Assembly: GCF_004298475.1 (NCBI RefSeq)
Contig: NZ_SCRP01000017.1
Coordinates: 84,480-148,479 of the forward strand
Direction of reading: 5' to 3'
Source: Paraburkholderia sp.
GTDB taxonomy: Bacteria > Pseudomonadota > Gammaproteobacteria > Burkholderiales > Burkholderiaceae
DNA length: 64,000 nucleotides
This document shows positions 48,319-57,221 of this stretch, piece by piece. Position 1 is the stretch's first letter. Every line of letters starts with the position of its first letter. The position numbers and the translations under genes are program-made. The notes under the pieces were generated by a model that made no database searches, had not been told where the DNA came from, and saw nothing but the letters and a program-made list of their open reading frames with translations.

Positions 48319-49029
48319 ATGCAGACTTATGGCTTGCATCATGTGTGGCAACAAGGCGATCCCGTCACGCGCGCGACTGCGCTGCTGCTTGCGTTCATGT
48401 CGATCGCGACCTGGACGGTGATTCTGCTCAAATCGATCGAGTTGCGTCAGATGGCGCGGCGTGCAGCACGCGCCGAGCAGCAGATCTGGGACGCCGACCT
48501 GAGCGGTTCCGGCGTGCCGGTCCTCGGCGAACCGGGTTCGCCGTTTCACGACGTTGCGGAAGCCGGGCGGCTCGCGCTGGCCCGTCACGAGGCGAGCCGG
48601 CATCGCCGGGGCGATCGTGCCGACGTGAGCGACTGGCTGACCCGCTGCCTGAAGGCCGCAACCGACGATGCGTCGGCATCGCTGCAGCGCGGGCTCGCAC
48701 TGCTTGCGTCGATTGGTGCGATTGCGCCGTTCGTCGGCCTGTTCGGCACGGTGTGGGGCATTTATCACGCACTCGTCGCGATTGGCGCGAGCGGCGATGC
48801 GAGCCTCGACCAGGTGGCCGGTCCGATCGGCGAAACGCTCGTCATGACCGCGTTCGGCCTGTTCGTCGCGATTCCCGCCGTGGTCGGTTACAACGCGCTC
48901 ACGCGCATGATGCGCGGCATCGTCGCCAGGCTGAACCGTTTCGGACACAACGTTCACACCGTGCTGCTGACCGGCCCTTCGGCGTCGGTCACGCGTCTCG
49001 ATACTTCATCGGCGGAGAAGCAGGCATGA
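48319..49029 (+). CDS. exbB: ExbB proton-channel family protein
   Basis: 236-residue inner-membrane protein of the MotA/TolQ/ExbB family with three membrane segments: about 17-37, 130-150 and 173-195. The conserved block LLASIGAIAPFVGLFGTVWGIYHAL and the following GPIGETLVMTAFGLFVAIPAVVGYN are diagnostic. It works with ExbD and TonB. Its stop overlaps the exbD start (ATGA). Confidence 0.95.
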   Translation: MQTYGLHHVWQQGDPVTRATALLLAFMSIATWTVILLKSIELRQMARRAARAEQQIWDADLSGSGVPVLGEPGSPFHDVAEAGRLALARHEASRHRRGDRADVSDWLTRCLKAATDDASASLQRGLALLASIGAIAPFVGLFGTVWGIYHALVAIGASGDASLDQVAGPIGETLVMTAFGLFVAIPAVVGYNALTRMMRGIVARLNRFGHNVHTVLLTGPSASVTRLDTSSAEKQA

Positions 49030-49448
49030 TCGGCGATCACTCGAATGGCGACATGGATGGCGGGCTCGCTGCGGAAATCAACATGACGCCGCTCATCGAC
49101 GTCATGCTCGTTTTGCTCGTCGTGTTCATGGTGACGCTGCCGGCCGTTCATCACGCGGCGAAGATCGCGCTGCCGCAAGCGAGCAGCCAGCGCGAAAACC
49201 TGCGCGTGCCGCACGTGGACATCATGGTCGATGCAGGCGGGCACGTTCGCTGGGATGGCCGGGCCACGACCGGGCCGTCGCTCGAAGCGGCGCTCGAAGC
49301 AGCGGCGAAACAGAGGCCGCAGCCCGAACTTCGCATCATCGCGGACCATATGGCGCGCTACGGCGAGGTCGCCAGGCTGCTCTCGCAGGCGAGCGCGGCG
49401 GGCGTTGCCAAAGTCGGCTTCGTCACCGATCCCGTTCCCTCGCATTGA
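49026..49448 (+). CDS. exbD: ExbD/TolR biopolymer transport protein
   Basis: 140-residue protein with a short cytoplasmic head, one membrane helix (INMTPLIDVMLVLLVVFMVT, about 18-37) carrying the essential proton-conducting Asp in PLIDVML, and a periplasmic domain ending GFVTDP. The ATG at 49026 overlaps the exbB stop. This completes the tonB-exbB-exbD set next to its receptor. Confidence 0.94.
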   Translation: MIGDHSNGDMDGGLAAEINMTPLIDVMLVLLVVFMVTLPAVHHAAKIALPQASSQRENLRVPHVDIMVDAGGHVRWDGRATTGPSLEAALEAAAKQRPQPELRIIADHMARYGEVARLLSQASAAGVAKVGFVTDPVPSH

Positions 49449-49459
49449 GACGACCGACC

Positions 49460-50698
49460 ATGCCGAATTTTTCACTGCGCACCCTGTTTGCAGGGCTTGT
49501 GTTGACGCTCGGATGCGTTGCGGCATCGGCGCATGACGCGAGCACGATGCCGACGATGCAGCATCAGGACGCTTCGTCAGCGCCGCAATGTGCGAACCAC
49601 GCGCTGGAGTGCGCGAGCGTCGCGACGCCGTTCGTCGACGCGCACGGCAAGCTCTGGGTTGTCTGGTCGGCGGACGGCGCGGTCTCCATCGCCGCCTCCG
49701 ACGACGCGGGCAAGCACTTCGGCGCGCCCGTCGTGATCGGCCAGCATGGCGCGCGGCTCGATGCGGGCGTCGAGTCGCATCCGCGGATCGCCATCGACCG
49801 CAACGGACGCATCGTCGTGGCCTACGGCGTGTTCAAGGACGACAACTGGAACGCCGAGGTGATGGTGTCGCACTCGGACGACGGCAAGACGTTCTCGCCG
49901 CCGCGCCCGATCTCGTCGAACCCGGCGAGCCAGCGATTCCCGGTCATCGGATTCGACGCGAACGATACGCTCTTCGCGGCGTGGCTCGACAAGCGCACGG
50001 TAGCTGCTGCGCGCGAGCACGGCACGCAGCAGCCCGGCGCGGCGCTCGCGTATGCGTGGTCCGACGACGCGGGCGCGACCTTCACGGGAGAAGCGATTGC
50101 CGAGGATCATATGTGCGAATGCTGCCGGATCGATTTCGGGCTCGACCGGGAGCAGCATCCGGTCGTCCTCTTTCGCAAGATCTACGGAACGAACGAGCGC
50201 GATCACGCGGTGATGTCGTTCGACGCCGCGCGCAAACCCACGGTCGCGCACCGCGTTGCGTTCGATCACTGGGCGATAGACGGTTGTCCGCATCACGGCC
50301 CCGCGTTGGCCGTATCGGCTGACGGAACGTGGCATGCCGCATGGCTCACGGCGGGCGAAGCGCGCCAGGGCCTTTTCTACGCGCGTTCGACCGACGAAGG
50401 GCAGAACTTTTCGGCGCCGCAGAGCGTGGGCGACGCGGCGCACCAGCCCGGGCGGCCGTCGCTGCTCGCGCAGGACAAGTCGGTATGGCTTGCGTGGAAG
50501 GAGTTCGATGGCCAGCACATTCTGGCGAAGGTGCGTCATTCGAGCGACGGCGGCGCGACGTGGTCCGCCGACCGCACGGTCGAAACGGCGGATGGCCAGA
50601 GCGACCGGCCGGTTCTCGTCGCCGATGCGAAGCACGTCTACCTGTCATGGCTCACCCGCGAGCATGGCTATCAATTGATCGCACTGGATCCATCATGA
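49460..50698 (+). CDS. Secreted BNR-repeat (sialidase-like fold) protein
   Basis: 412-residue protein with a signal peptide (MPNFSLRTLFAGLVLTLG, cleavage near ASAHD). A short Met/His stretch (HDASTMPTMQHQD) is followed by repeats of the BNR type, such as VSHSDDGKTFSPP, AWSDDAGATFTGE, ARSTDEGQNFSAP and RHSSDGGATWSADR, which build a beta-propeller. It lacks clear sialidase catalytic signatures. A HMCECCRID cluster (around residues 216-224) could bind metal. It is in the receptor-TonB operon and its stop overlaps the next gene. Confidence 0.82.
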   Translation: MPNFSLRTLFAGLVLTLGCVAASAHDASTMPTMQHQDASSAPQCANHALECASVATPFVDAHGKLWVVWSADGAVSIAASDDAGKHFGAPVVIGQHGARLDAGVESHPRIAIDRNGRIVVAYGVFKDDNWNAEVMVSHSDDGKTFSPPRPISSNPASQRFPVIGFDANDTLFAAWLDKRTVAAAREHGTQQPGAALAYAWSDDAGATFTGEAIAEDHMCECCRIDFGLDREQHPVVLFRKIYGTNERDHAVMSFDAARKPTVAHRVAFDHWAIDGCPHHGPALAVSADGTWHAAWLTAGEARQGLFYARSTDEGQNFSAPQSVGDAAHQPGRPSLLAQDKSVWLAWKEFDGQHILAKVRHSSDGGATWSADRTVETADGQSDRPVLVADAKHVYLSWLTREHGYQLIALDPS

Positions 50699-51216
50699 AG
50701 TTGAAGCACTCTCTGCGCACATTGTTCGGCACGACGGCTGCCGCGTTCATGCTGGCATGTTCGTCGCCTGGCGCGTTCGCAGCGCCGCCGCGCCCGTTCA
50801 CGGCGCAAAGCTTCGCCGACATTCGCACGCATCATGCGGGCAAGCCGCTCATCGTTCATATCTGGGGGATGACGTGCAGCCCCTGCGTAGGCGAGTTGCC
50901 GAAGTGGGGCGAGTTCGTGCACGCGCATCGCGGCGCCAATGTCGTACTCGTACGCTTCGATCAGGCGCCGTCCGATGCGACCGAAGCGCGGCTCGCCCAG
51001 GCGGGCCTGAGCGGTGTCGAAAGCTGGGGCGTCCTGTCCGAGCCGGACGAGTATCTGCGCGCCAGCGTGCAGTCGAACTGGTTCGGCGACATGCCGAGAA
51101 CGCTGCTCATCGCGCCGGACGGCACGGTGACGACGATTCGCGGCGTGGCGGATTCGCAAAAGGTCGCGGCATGGCTTGACTCGGTCCAGCCGGCTTCGCG
51201 GCATGCCGGGCGTTGA
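50695..51216 (+). CDS. TlpA-like periplasmic thioredoxin
   Basis: 173-residue exported thioredoxin-fold protein. A signal peptide runs to about residue 29 (SPGAFA-AP). The redox site CSPC lies in HIWGMTCSPCVGELPKWGEF, followed by the cis-Pro region GDMPRTLLIAPDGTV. The ATG at 50695 overlaps the BNR gene stop by four bases. In this context a role in metal-site reduction or in maturing the neighbouring cysteine-rich protein is plausible but inferred. Confidence 0.87.
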   Translation: MKLKHSLRTLFGTTAAAFMLACSSPGAFAAPPRPFTAQSFADIRTHHAGKPLIVHIWGMTCSPCVGELPKWGEFVHAHRGANVVLVRFDQAPSDATEARLAQAGLSGVESWGVLSEPDEYLRASVQSNWFGDMPRTLLIAPDGTVTTIRGVADSQKVAAWLDSVQPASRHAGR

Positions 51217-52027
51217 AGCGAGCTGAAGTGAACTGACGTGAGCTGAAGTGGGCTGACGACTGTTCAGCGCTACGTGGCCGGGTGCGCGGGAGGGCCTTTA
51301 TTGGTATATCGATCGGTGATTAAATCACTCGCACTTGCAACGCTTTGGAATGTTCAGTGCGCGCGTTTAAATCAGGATTCCTGTGCAACAGCAATTGCAC
51401 GCGCGTCATTTCTATCGAACGTGTAGAGGAGATGGATCGTGCAAACGGAAACTCCAGATTCTGCGATGGGCAATCACGCGCACATTGACGAGCGCGATCA
51501 TGACTCCCCGGCCTTACGCGCCGCTTCGGCGAGACGAACACGATCGCAAGCGGGCGCGCTGCCACACGGCGACGCGTCACCGAGCGGACTGATCGCCTTC
51601 GATGAACACGGCGGCTCGCAGATCGAGCGTCCATTCGACGGTATTTCAGCCTTTACCGGCTAGCGGGCGCGATCAAAAGCCGACGCTGTACACCACAGGA
51701 CATTTCCTCAAACAAGGCAACCAGCGGGCTCGATGCGCGCCCTGCGATTCTGCGTGATTCCCCGAATAAATTCGCATTCCTCAGGTATGGAGAAAATGAT
51801 GGAGACAATGGCAGTTGCGACAACACAAATCATAAAGCTGCAAACCGGTTCCGGTGCGCCAGTTCAATCAATTCCCCTCCGAGGCAGATCGAATCCGTAG
51901 CGATACCCATCGATATGGATCGACCGGTTGTTGGCCGGAACGTTAATTGTTGGCTCGATGCTGTCGGGGCTGTCGAACATACTGGACGACCCAACGGCCA
52001 CTGGAGCAACTGTCATCGGAGAGCACG
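51217..52027. other. Long gap before the porin gene
   Basis: 811 bp holding one possible small gene (51439-51663, listed separately). The stretch 51295-51345 is AT-rich (TTTATTGGTATATCGATCGG, then TGATTAAATCA, a palindrome at about 51317-51327) and may hold a promoter. Region 51700-52020 should carry the porin promoter; no terminator of the TonB operon is obvious. Confidence 0.5.
51439..51663 (+). CDS. Possible small protein, function unknown
   Basis: 74-codon frame starting at GTG with a strong AGGAG ribosome site seven bases upstream. The product is hydrophilic, rich in His, Asp, Arg and Ser, and ends GGSQIERPFDGISAFTG. No membrane segment or known domain is seen. The ribosome site is the main support. 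An overlapping ATG seven bases upstream in another frame encodes only 18 codons. Confidence 0.4.
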   Translation: MQTETPDSAMGNHAHIDERDHDSPALRAASARRTRSQAGALPHGDASPSGLIAFDEHGGSQIERPFDGISAFTG

Positions 52028-53134
52028 ATGAGAAAGGTCATTCCTGTTGCTGTGTTGCTGGGGGCGATGGCCCCTTTCGCGTCGGCGCAAACGAGCGTGG
52101 CGCTTTACGGCCGCATCGACGCCGGTTTCGAGTACCTGAACAACACGACGCCGTCGCCGGGCGAGTCCCGCACGCGCTGGAGAGCACAGGGCGGCAACTG
52201 GGGCACGAGCATGCTCGGCCTGCGTGGCACGGAGGATCTGGGTGGCGGACTCGCGACGCTGTTCACGCTGGAAACCGCTTTTCAGGTGATGAACGGTACG
52301 ACCGGCGGCGGGCGGCTCTTTTCACGCCGCGCCTACGTTGGCCTGAAGGACGACCGGTGGGGTCAGTTGCAGGCTGGCCGCAACCTGTTCATCGACAGCG
52401 ATGGCGTGTGGGAATTCGATCCGTTCGTGCAGCAGGCGGTGTCGTCGGCGTCGCTCGTGCGCGGGCGCAACTGGCAGCAGACCAGCAATAACGTCGAATA
52501 TCACAGCCCGGTATGGCGCGGCTTCGACGTGCAGGCGCAATACGCATTCGGCAACCAGGCGAGCGGATTCAACTACGGGGCAGCGGGTGATTTCGGCCGC
52601 TCGAACGGCGTCATGCTGACGTACCACTCCCCGTATTTCGATCTGCGCGGCTTCTACGACGAATTGCGCGATTCGAATGGCCAATTCAGCAACATCTTCA
52701 CGAGTTCGCGCGAATACTTCGTCGGCGGCAATCTGCGTCTTTCGCCGTTCACGATCCAGACAGCGTGGACGCACTATTCAGCGCCCGATACCCCGGCAGG
52801 CCTTGCCGACATCGCGGATCACTTCTGGCTCGGCGCAACCTGGCAGGCCACGCCGCGCTGGGCGGTGACGGGCGCGGGCTACTACGTTCGGGTGCGCGGC
52901 GGAGAGGGCAGCACAACGCACGATCCTGCCGGTCACGCCACGCTGTATGCGCTCGGCACGACCTACAACCTGAGCGCGCGCACCTTCCTGTACGGCACCG
53001 TGGGCTACGTGCGCAACGCGAGCCGCTCGGACTTCTCGGTGTTCGCCACGCCGCGTAGTGCGACGCCGACCACCAATCCGCTCATCGGCCAGTCACAGGT
53101 CACGACCTATGTCGGCGTGATGCACAAATTCTGA
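52028..53134 (+). CDS. Gram-negative general porin
   Basis: 368-residue outer-membrane trimeric porin of the Burkholderia/Neisseria type. The signal peptide MRKVIPVAVLLGAMAPFASA is followed by QTSVALYGRIDAGFEY, the standard first strand. GLRGTEDLGGGLATLFTLE, RRAYVGLKDDRWGQLQAGRN and the terminal VGVMHKF (C-terminal Phe for BAM recognition) are family hallmarks. It allows diffusion of small polar molecules. It has its own upstream region and is not clearly in an operon. Confidence 0.95.
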   Translation: MRKVIPVAVLLGAMAPFASAQTSVALYGRIDAGFEYLNNTTPSPGESRTRWRAQGGNWGTSMLGLRGTEDLGGGLATLFTLETAFQVMNGTTGGGRLFSRRAYVGLKDDRWGQLQAGRNLFIDSDGVWEFDPFVQQAVSSASLVRGRNWQQTSNNVEYHSPVWRGFDVQAQYAFGNQASGFNYGAAGDFGRSNGVMLTYHSPYFDLRGFYDELRDSNGQFSNIFTSSREYFVGGNLRLSPFTIQTAWTHYSAPDTPAGLADIADHFWLGATWQATPRWAVTGAGYYVRVRGGEGSTTHDPAGHATLYALGTTYNLSARTFLYGTVGYVRNASRSDFSVFATPRSATPTTNPLIGQSQVTTYVGVMHKF

Positions 53135-53204
53135 TGCGCAAGCGCCGCGCGCGGTTCATCCGCGCGTTATCGCATGCGTGGGTTGCGCAGTCGCAGAGCG
53201 GGCG

Positions 53205-53882
53205 CTAGATAAGCCGCACGACAAGCGGCGCCGCAAGCACGGTGAAGGCGCCGCCAAGCACCATCGTTAAACTCGCCATCACGCCGTTTGGAACACCACG
53301 GTCGTGTGCGCGCACGGCGCCAGCCACCTGCGCGATGGCGCCCAACGTAGCGCCGTGCGCCTGCGCCGATTTCACTCTGAAAAGCACGAGCAACGCGTCT
53401 CCCAGCACGATCCCCGCCGTGCCGCTCGCGACCACAAACAAGGTGGTCAGATCGCGTGTTCCGGAAAGCTCATCTGAAACGGCGAAAGCAAACGGCATCG
53501 AGATCGAACGTGCCACGAGGCTGTGCTCGACGATTGCAGGCAAGTCGAACATTCGCGCGAGTACCACGGCGGAAACCATCGCAGTCGTTCCGGACACGAT
53601 GGTGCCTACGAGCAGCACGGGCCACCAATGCCGAATGTAGTGACGGTGCTGGTAGACGGGAACTGCGAGCGCCAAAGTCAGCGGGCCGATCATCCAGACG
53701 AGCACATGCGTCGACTGCAGGTAGGCGTCGAACGGCACGTGTAGCAGCGAAAGACCGGCGATGAGAACGGCAGGCGCGAGAATCAGCGGCGAAGTCAAAA
53801 CATTGCGCCAGGCCCGATGAATGCGGAGATTCAGCGCATAGACGGCCAACGTGACGGCGATGCCCGCAATGAGCGCCATCAT
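53205..53882 (-). CDS. LrgB/CidB-family membrane protein
   Basis: 225-residue polytopic inner-membrane protein. Blocks such as SPLILAPAVLIAGLSLL, GPLTLALAVPVYQHR, VARSISMPFAFAVSDELSGT and HDRGVPNGVMASLTMVLGG are characteristic of LrgB. In Bacillus relatives these are linked to murein hydrolase control or to pyruvate transport. Start ATG 53882 is embedded in the LrgA stop (an ATGATG string), so the pair is co-translated. Confidence 0.88.
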   Translation of the reverse strand: MMALIAGIAVTLAVYALNLRIHRAWRNVLTSPLILAPAVLIAGLSLLHVPFDAYLQSTHVLVWMIGPLTLALAVPVYQHRHYIRHWWPVLLVGTIVSGTTAMVSAVVLARMFDLPAIVEHSLVARSISMPFAFAVSDELSGTRDLTTLFVVASGTAGIVLGDALLVLFRVKSAQAHGATLGAIAQVAGAVRAHDRGVPNGVMASLTMVLGGAFTVLAAPLVVRLI

Positions 53883-54283
53883 GTCCGGCGCCTCTGAAGT
53901 GCGCGCGTGGCAAGCTCCACCGTAAACGACGTCGCGGCGGTGCAAATCACCGTGCCGCCGACGACGATCACAACGAGTGGCCACCAGTTCGCTTCGAGCA
54001 AGTCGCGCTGGCGCGCGACGGCAACCACGGGCGGAATGAGGAACAGCGCGCTTTGGGAGATGAGAAGACGTGCGCCGCTCTCGACGGCAGACACGGGAAC
54101 AAGCCTCACGAACAGCGCCGCGAGAACGACGACAAAGCCGGTCAGCGCGGGGTTCACGGGCACGCCAAGCCACTTGCCCGCGAACGTCAAGCCGACGAAT
54201 GCGGCAATCAGCCCGCCTGCCTGAAGCACACTCCTGATCCCGAACGCCGGGATGGTCGCTCGCGTCTGTGTCTGGGCTGTCAT
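53879..54283 (-). CDS. LrgA/CidA-family membrane protein
   Basis: 134-residue holin-like protein with four membrane segments: SVLQAGGLIAAFVGLTFAG, PALTGFVVVLAALFVRLVPV, ISQSALFLIPPVVAVA and LVVIVVGGTVICTAATSF. Partner of the LrgB-like protein downstream. It diverges from an Lrp-family regulator across 132 bp, which is likely its controller, as pyruvate- or amino-acid-responsive regulation of such pairs is known elsewhere. Confidence 0.87.
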   Translation of the reverse strand: MTAQTQTRATIPAFGIRSVLQAGGLIAAFVGLTFAGKWLGVPVNPALTGFVVVLAALFVRLVPVSAVESGARLLISQSALFLIPPVVAVARQRDLLEANWWPLVVIVVGGTVICTAATSFTVELATRALQRRRT

Positions 54284-54415
54284 GGGATGGCTCGGCTTCA
54301 GGTCTTGGAGCGTCTATGCTATCTCCAATAATTCGCGCAATTCATGCATCTTTCGCGCTGAATCGGCGCTTCTACGTTATTCTGTTTCGCACGACATTAA
54401 TCTGACGCGAAAAAT

Positions 54416-54886
54416 ATGTCTCTTGATCAATTCGACCGAAAAATCCTTGCAACGCTTCAGGTTGATGCGGCGCTTTCCATGGGCGAGTTGGGCGAGCGCG
54501 TCGGCCTCTCGCAGTCGCAGGCATGGCGGCGCGTCGAGAAACTCGAAAGAGACGGGGTGATCGTACGCAGAGTTGCGGTCCTGGACCGGGCAAAGCTTGG
54601 ACTCAGTGTGCAGACGTTCACCGAGGTAAAGCTGAACAAACATAGCGAGCGCGCCGGGGAGAAATTCAGGGCGGCCGTCGAGCAATATCCCGAAGTCCTA
54701 GAGATCCACACCGTGCTGGGCGAATATGACTTTCTCCTGCGGATCGTCACGATTGACCTCAATGCGTACAGCCGGCTTCTGGCGGACCGGCTGTCGCCCC
54801 TTCCGATGGTGCAGGAAGTGCGTACCCTGATCAGTCTTTCGGGCGACGCCGGCAGCCGTCCTTTGCCGGTATTCCTTGCGCCGTAG
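54416..54886 (+). CDS. Lrp/AsnC-family transcriptional regulator
   Basis: 156-residue regulator. The N-terminal helix-turn-helix is LDQFDRKILATLQVDAALSM and LGERVGLSQSQAWRRVEKLE; the C-terminal RAM domain has VLEIHTVLGEYDFLLRIVTI. It would form octamers or similar assemblies and sense an amino or keto acid. Divergence from the lrgA-lrgB-like pair suggests it regulates that operon. Confidence 0.93.
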   Translation: MSLDQFDRKILATLQVDAALSMGELGERVGLSQSQAWRRVEKLERDGVIVRRVAVLDRAKLGLSVQTFTEVKLNKHSERAGEKFRAAVEQYPEVLEIHTVLGEYDFLLRIVTIDLNAYSRLLADRLSPLPMVQEVRTLISLSGDAGSRPLPVFLAP

Positions 54887-54956
54887 GCTGGCCGGCACCA
54901 CCGCCGGCCACGCGCCTCGGCTTGCCTCGCTTCTTGCTTTGCTCGTTGCTTCGATT

Positions 54957-55304
54957 TCAGACAGAAAACTCTTCGAATGCATTCAGCGCATGGGTGGCGT
55001 ACATCATCGACGGGCCACCGCCCATATAGACCGCCGTCGCCAGCACGTCTTCGAGTTCCGCTCTCGTCATGCCGAGCTTGACCAGCGCCTGAACATGGAA
55101 ACCGATGCAATCGTCGCACCGGCCGGCAATCGCAATGCCGAGCGCCACGTATTCGCGCGTTTTCTTGTCCAGCGCACTATCCTTCGTACCGGCAACCGCC
55201 AACTGGCTAAATGCGTTCATCAGGTCCGGCTGCGTTTGACGCATCGCTCGCATCTGGCTGGAGACTGCATGCGTGATGTCTTTAAAACTGGAAGTGCCGC
55301 TCAT
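54957..55304 (-). CDS. AhpD-like carboxymuconolactone decarboxylase-family protein
   Basis: 115-residue all-helical protein with the redox motif CDDC in AGRCDDCIGFHVQALVKLG, the CxxC...H pattern of AhpD-like enzymes. The start MSGTSSFKDITHAV at 55304 has GGGGA seven bases upstream. It converges on the Lrp gene. Likely a peroxidase-type reductase; the electron donor is unknown. A second member of the family lies at 58038. Confidence 0.9.
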   Translation of the reverse strand: MSGTSSFKDITHAVSSQMRAMRQTQPDLMNAFSQLAVAGTKDSALDKKTREYVALGIAIAGRCDDCIGFHVQALVKLGMTRAELEDVLATAVYMGGGPSMMYATHALNAFEEFSV

Positions 55305-55478
55305 CTTTGTTTCCCCAATTATCAAAGGTTTTAAAGCCCGCGCCGAAAACGAAAACAGAGTGAACCGTCGGGTGCGGCACGATCAATTCATGCACGCATA
55401 TTATATTAAAATACATATCGTTGCACGATAGAGTGAGTGCTCCAATCGCGGCGTCAAGTAACCGGCCTTGCCGTGCCG

Positions 55479-57062
55479 TTATTCCGGCAGTCCCGCTTTG
55501 CGTAGACCGTCGGCCATGGTGGCGAGATTCTCCGGCCGATGGATCGGAAACCAATCCGTGATGTTCGAGAGACGCAACTCCGGGGACAACTGGCGCAAAT
55601 GATCCATCGCGTGCTGCGCTTCGGTCATCCGTCCGGCAAGCGCATGGCTCGACGCGAGGACGGCGGCGACCAGCAGGAAACTCGGCAACTCCCGAAACGC
55701 CTTCTCCGCCAATGACGACGCCGTATCGAACTGCCCCATGAAAAGATGCGCGGTCGCCATTCCGGCCTGCATTCTGTATAGCTCCGGGTCGAGGGGGCTC
55801 AGGCGCATCGCGTGCGTAAAGCGCTCGATTGCGACATCGGTTTCGCCGTGCCAGAGCATGAGGAATGCGCCGAGAAACCACGCTGCCGCCAGGTTCGGGT
55901 TGAGCGCGAGTGCCTTGTCCAGCAAGGTGATGCCGCCCTGGAGGTCGCCGGCAAGATGGGCGAGCGTATGGCCGCTTCTCGTGAGCGCGACTGCATCGCC
56001 CTTGCCCAATTCCGCCGCCCTGCGCGCCAGCCGTGCACCCTCTGCCGCCTCGTGCGGGCGATCCGCCATCCAGTCATTGACCTTGCGCCAGCAATAACAC
56101 CACGCCGCCATCGCATAGGCCGACGCAAAATCCTCGTCGAACTCGATGGCTTTCTGAAAAAGCGCTAGCGCCTGGTCGATAGTCTCGTGGGTGCCGTGAT
56201 GCAACCTGGCCATGCCGCGCAGATAGTAGTCATAGGCGTCGAGGCTTTCGGTCGGTTTGTTCCGCGCGCGTTGAATTTCCGCTTGCTCCAGTTGCGGAAC
56301 GATTGCACCGACCACGCTCTCCGCAATGTGGTCCTGCAGTTCGAAGATGTCTCCCAGCACACCTTCGAAGCGGCCTGCCCAGTGAAGCGTCCCGGTTGTC
56401 GCATCGATCAGCTGTCCGGTAATGCGCACACGCTTGTTCACGTTGCGCCAACTACCTTCCAGCACGTAACGAACGCCCAACTCGCGGCCAACCTGCTTCG
56501 CGTCCACCGCGCGTGACTTGTAGGTAAAGCTCGAGTTGCGCGAGACGACGAACAGCCAGCGGTACTGCGACAACGCCGTGATGATGTCCTCGACCACGCC
56601 GTCGACCAGATAGTCCTGCTCCCGGTCCCCGCTCAAGTTTACGAACGGCAAGACGGCAACCGATGGTTTCGCGGGGAGGACCGGCGCGAGTGCGCAGGCT
56701 TGCGGCGGCGCGTCAGACCCGTCACTGGAAAGGCAGTCGCCATCCACGGATCCCGTTTCCCGCAAGTCGGCGACAAACCGGAAGCCCTTGCGCGGGACCG
56801 TTCGAATCAGACGTTGCTCCTCACCGCTATCGCCGACGGCCTTGCGCACGACGTTGATATGGCTGGCCAGTGTCGATTCCGAAACGATCCGGCCGCCCCA
56901 CACCGCGTCGATCAGATCGTCCCGACTGACGACACGCTCGCGGTTCTGCGCGAGGTAGACCAGCAGATCGAAGACCCGCGGCGCGGTTGCCACCAGCTGT
57001 GAAGCTCGCGTGAGTTCGCGTCGATCCAGGTCGAGCTCGCAGTCCTCGAACACCAATCGCAT
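55479..57062 (-). CDS. Winged-helix regulator with TPR-like C-terminal region
   Basis: 527-residue protein. The N-terminal OmpR/CadC-type winged helix spans about 1-95 (LVFEDCELDLDRRELTRASQ, DLLVYLAQNRERVVSRDDLI, TLASHINVVRKAVGD). A middle domain (about 125-250) with PSVAVLPFVNLSGD and LVDGVVEDIITALSQ resembles the adenylate-cyclase-associated family, followed by TPR-like helices to the end. There is no membrane segment. The ATG at 57062 has GGAG six bases upstream. It diverges from the NmrA-like operon, its probable target. Confidence 0.9.
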   Translation of the reverse strand: MRLVFEDCELDLDRRELTRASQLVATAPRVFDLLVYLAQNRERVVSRDDLIDAVWGGRIVSESTLASHINVVRKAVGDSGEEQRLIRTVPRKGFRFVADLRETGSVDGDCLSSDGSDAPPQACALAPVLPAKPSVAVLPFVNLSGDREQDYLVDGVVEDIITALSQYRWLFVVSRNSSFTYKSRAVDAKQVGRELGVRYVLEGSWRNVNKRVRITGQLIDATTGTLHWAGRFEGVLGDIFELQDHIAESVVGAIVPQLEQAEIQRARNKPTESLDAYDYYLRGMARLHHGTHETIDQALALFQKAIEFDEDFASAYAMAAWCYCWRKVNDWMADRPHEAAEGARLARRAAELGKGDAVALTRSGHTLAHLAGDLQGGITLLDKALALNPNLAAAWFLGAFLMLWHGETDVAIERFTHAMRLSPLDPELYRMQAGMATAHLFMGQFDTASSLAEKAFRELPSFLLVAAVLASSHALAGRMTEAQHAMDHLRQLSPELRLSNITDWFPIHRPENLATMADGLRKAGLPE

Positions 57063-57221
57063 GCATTGCTCCTCGCTTCGTGCCCGCGTATTTCTGGACG
57101 AATAACCAGGCCAAATCCAAGGAAAACCCAAAGGCTCGGCAATGTCTCCGCACCGCCTGACCGGCACACTGCACACATCGATTGCAGCAGTGACCCTCAA
57201 CCCGGCTTCAAGGAGCGGAAC

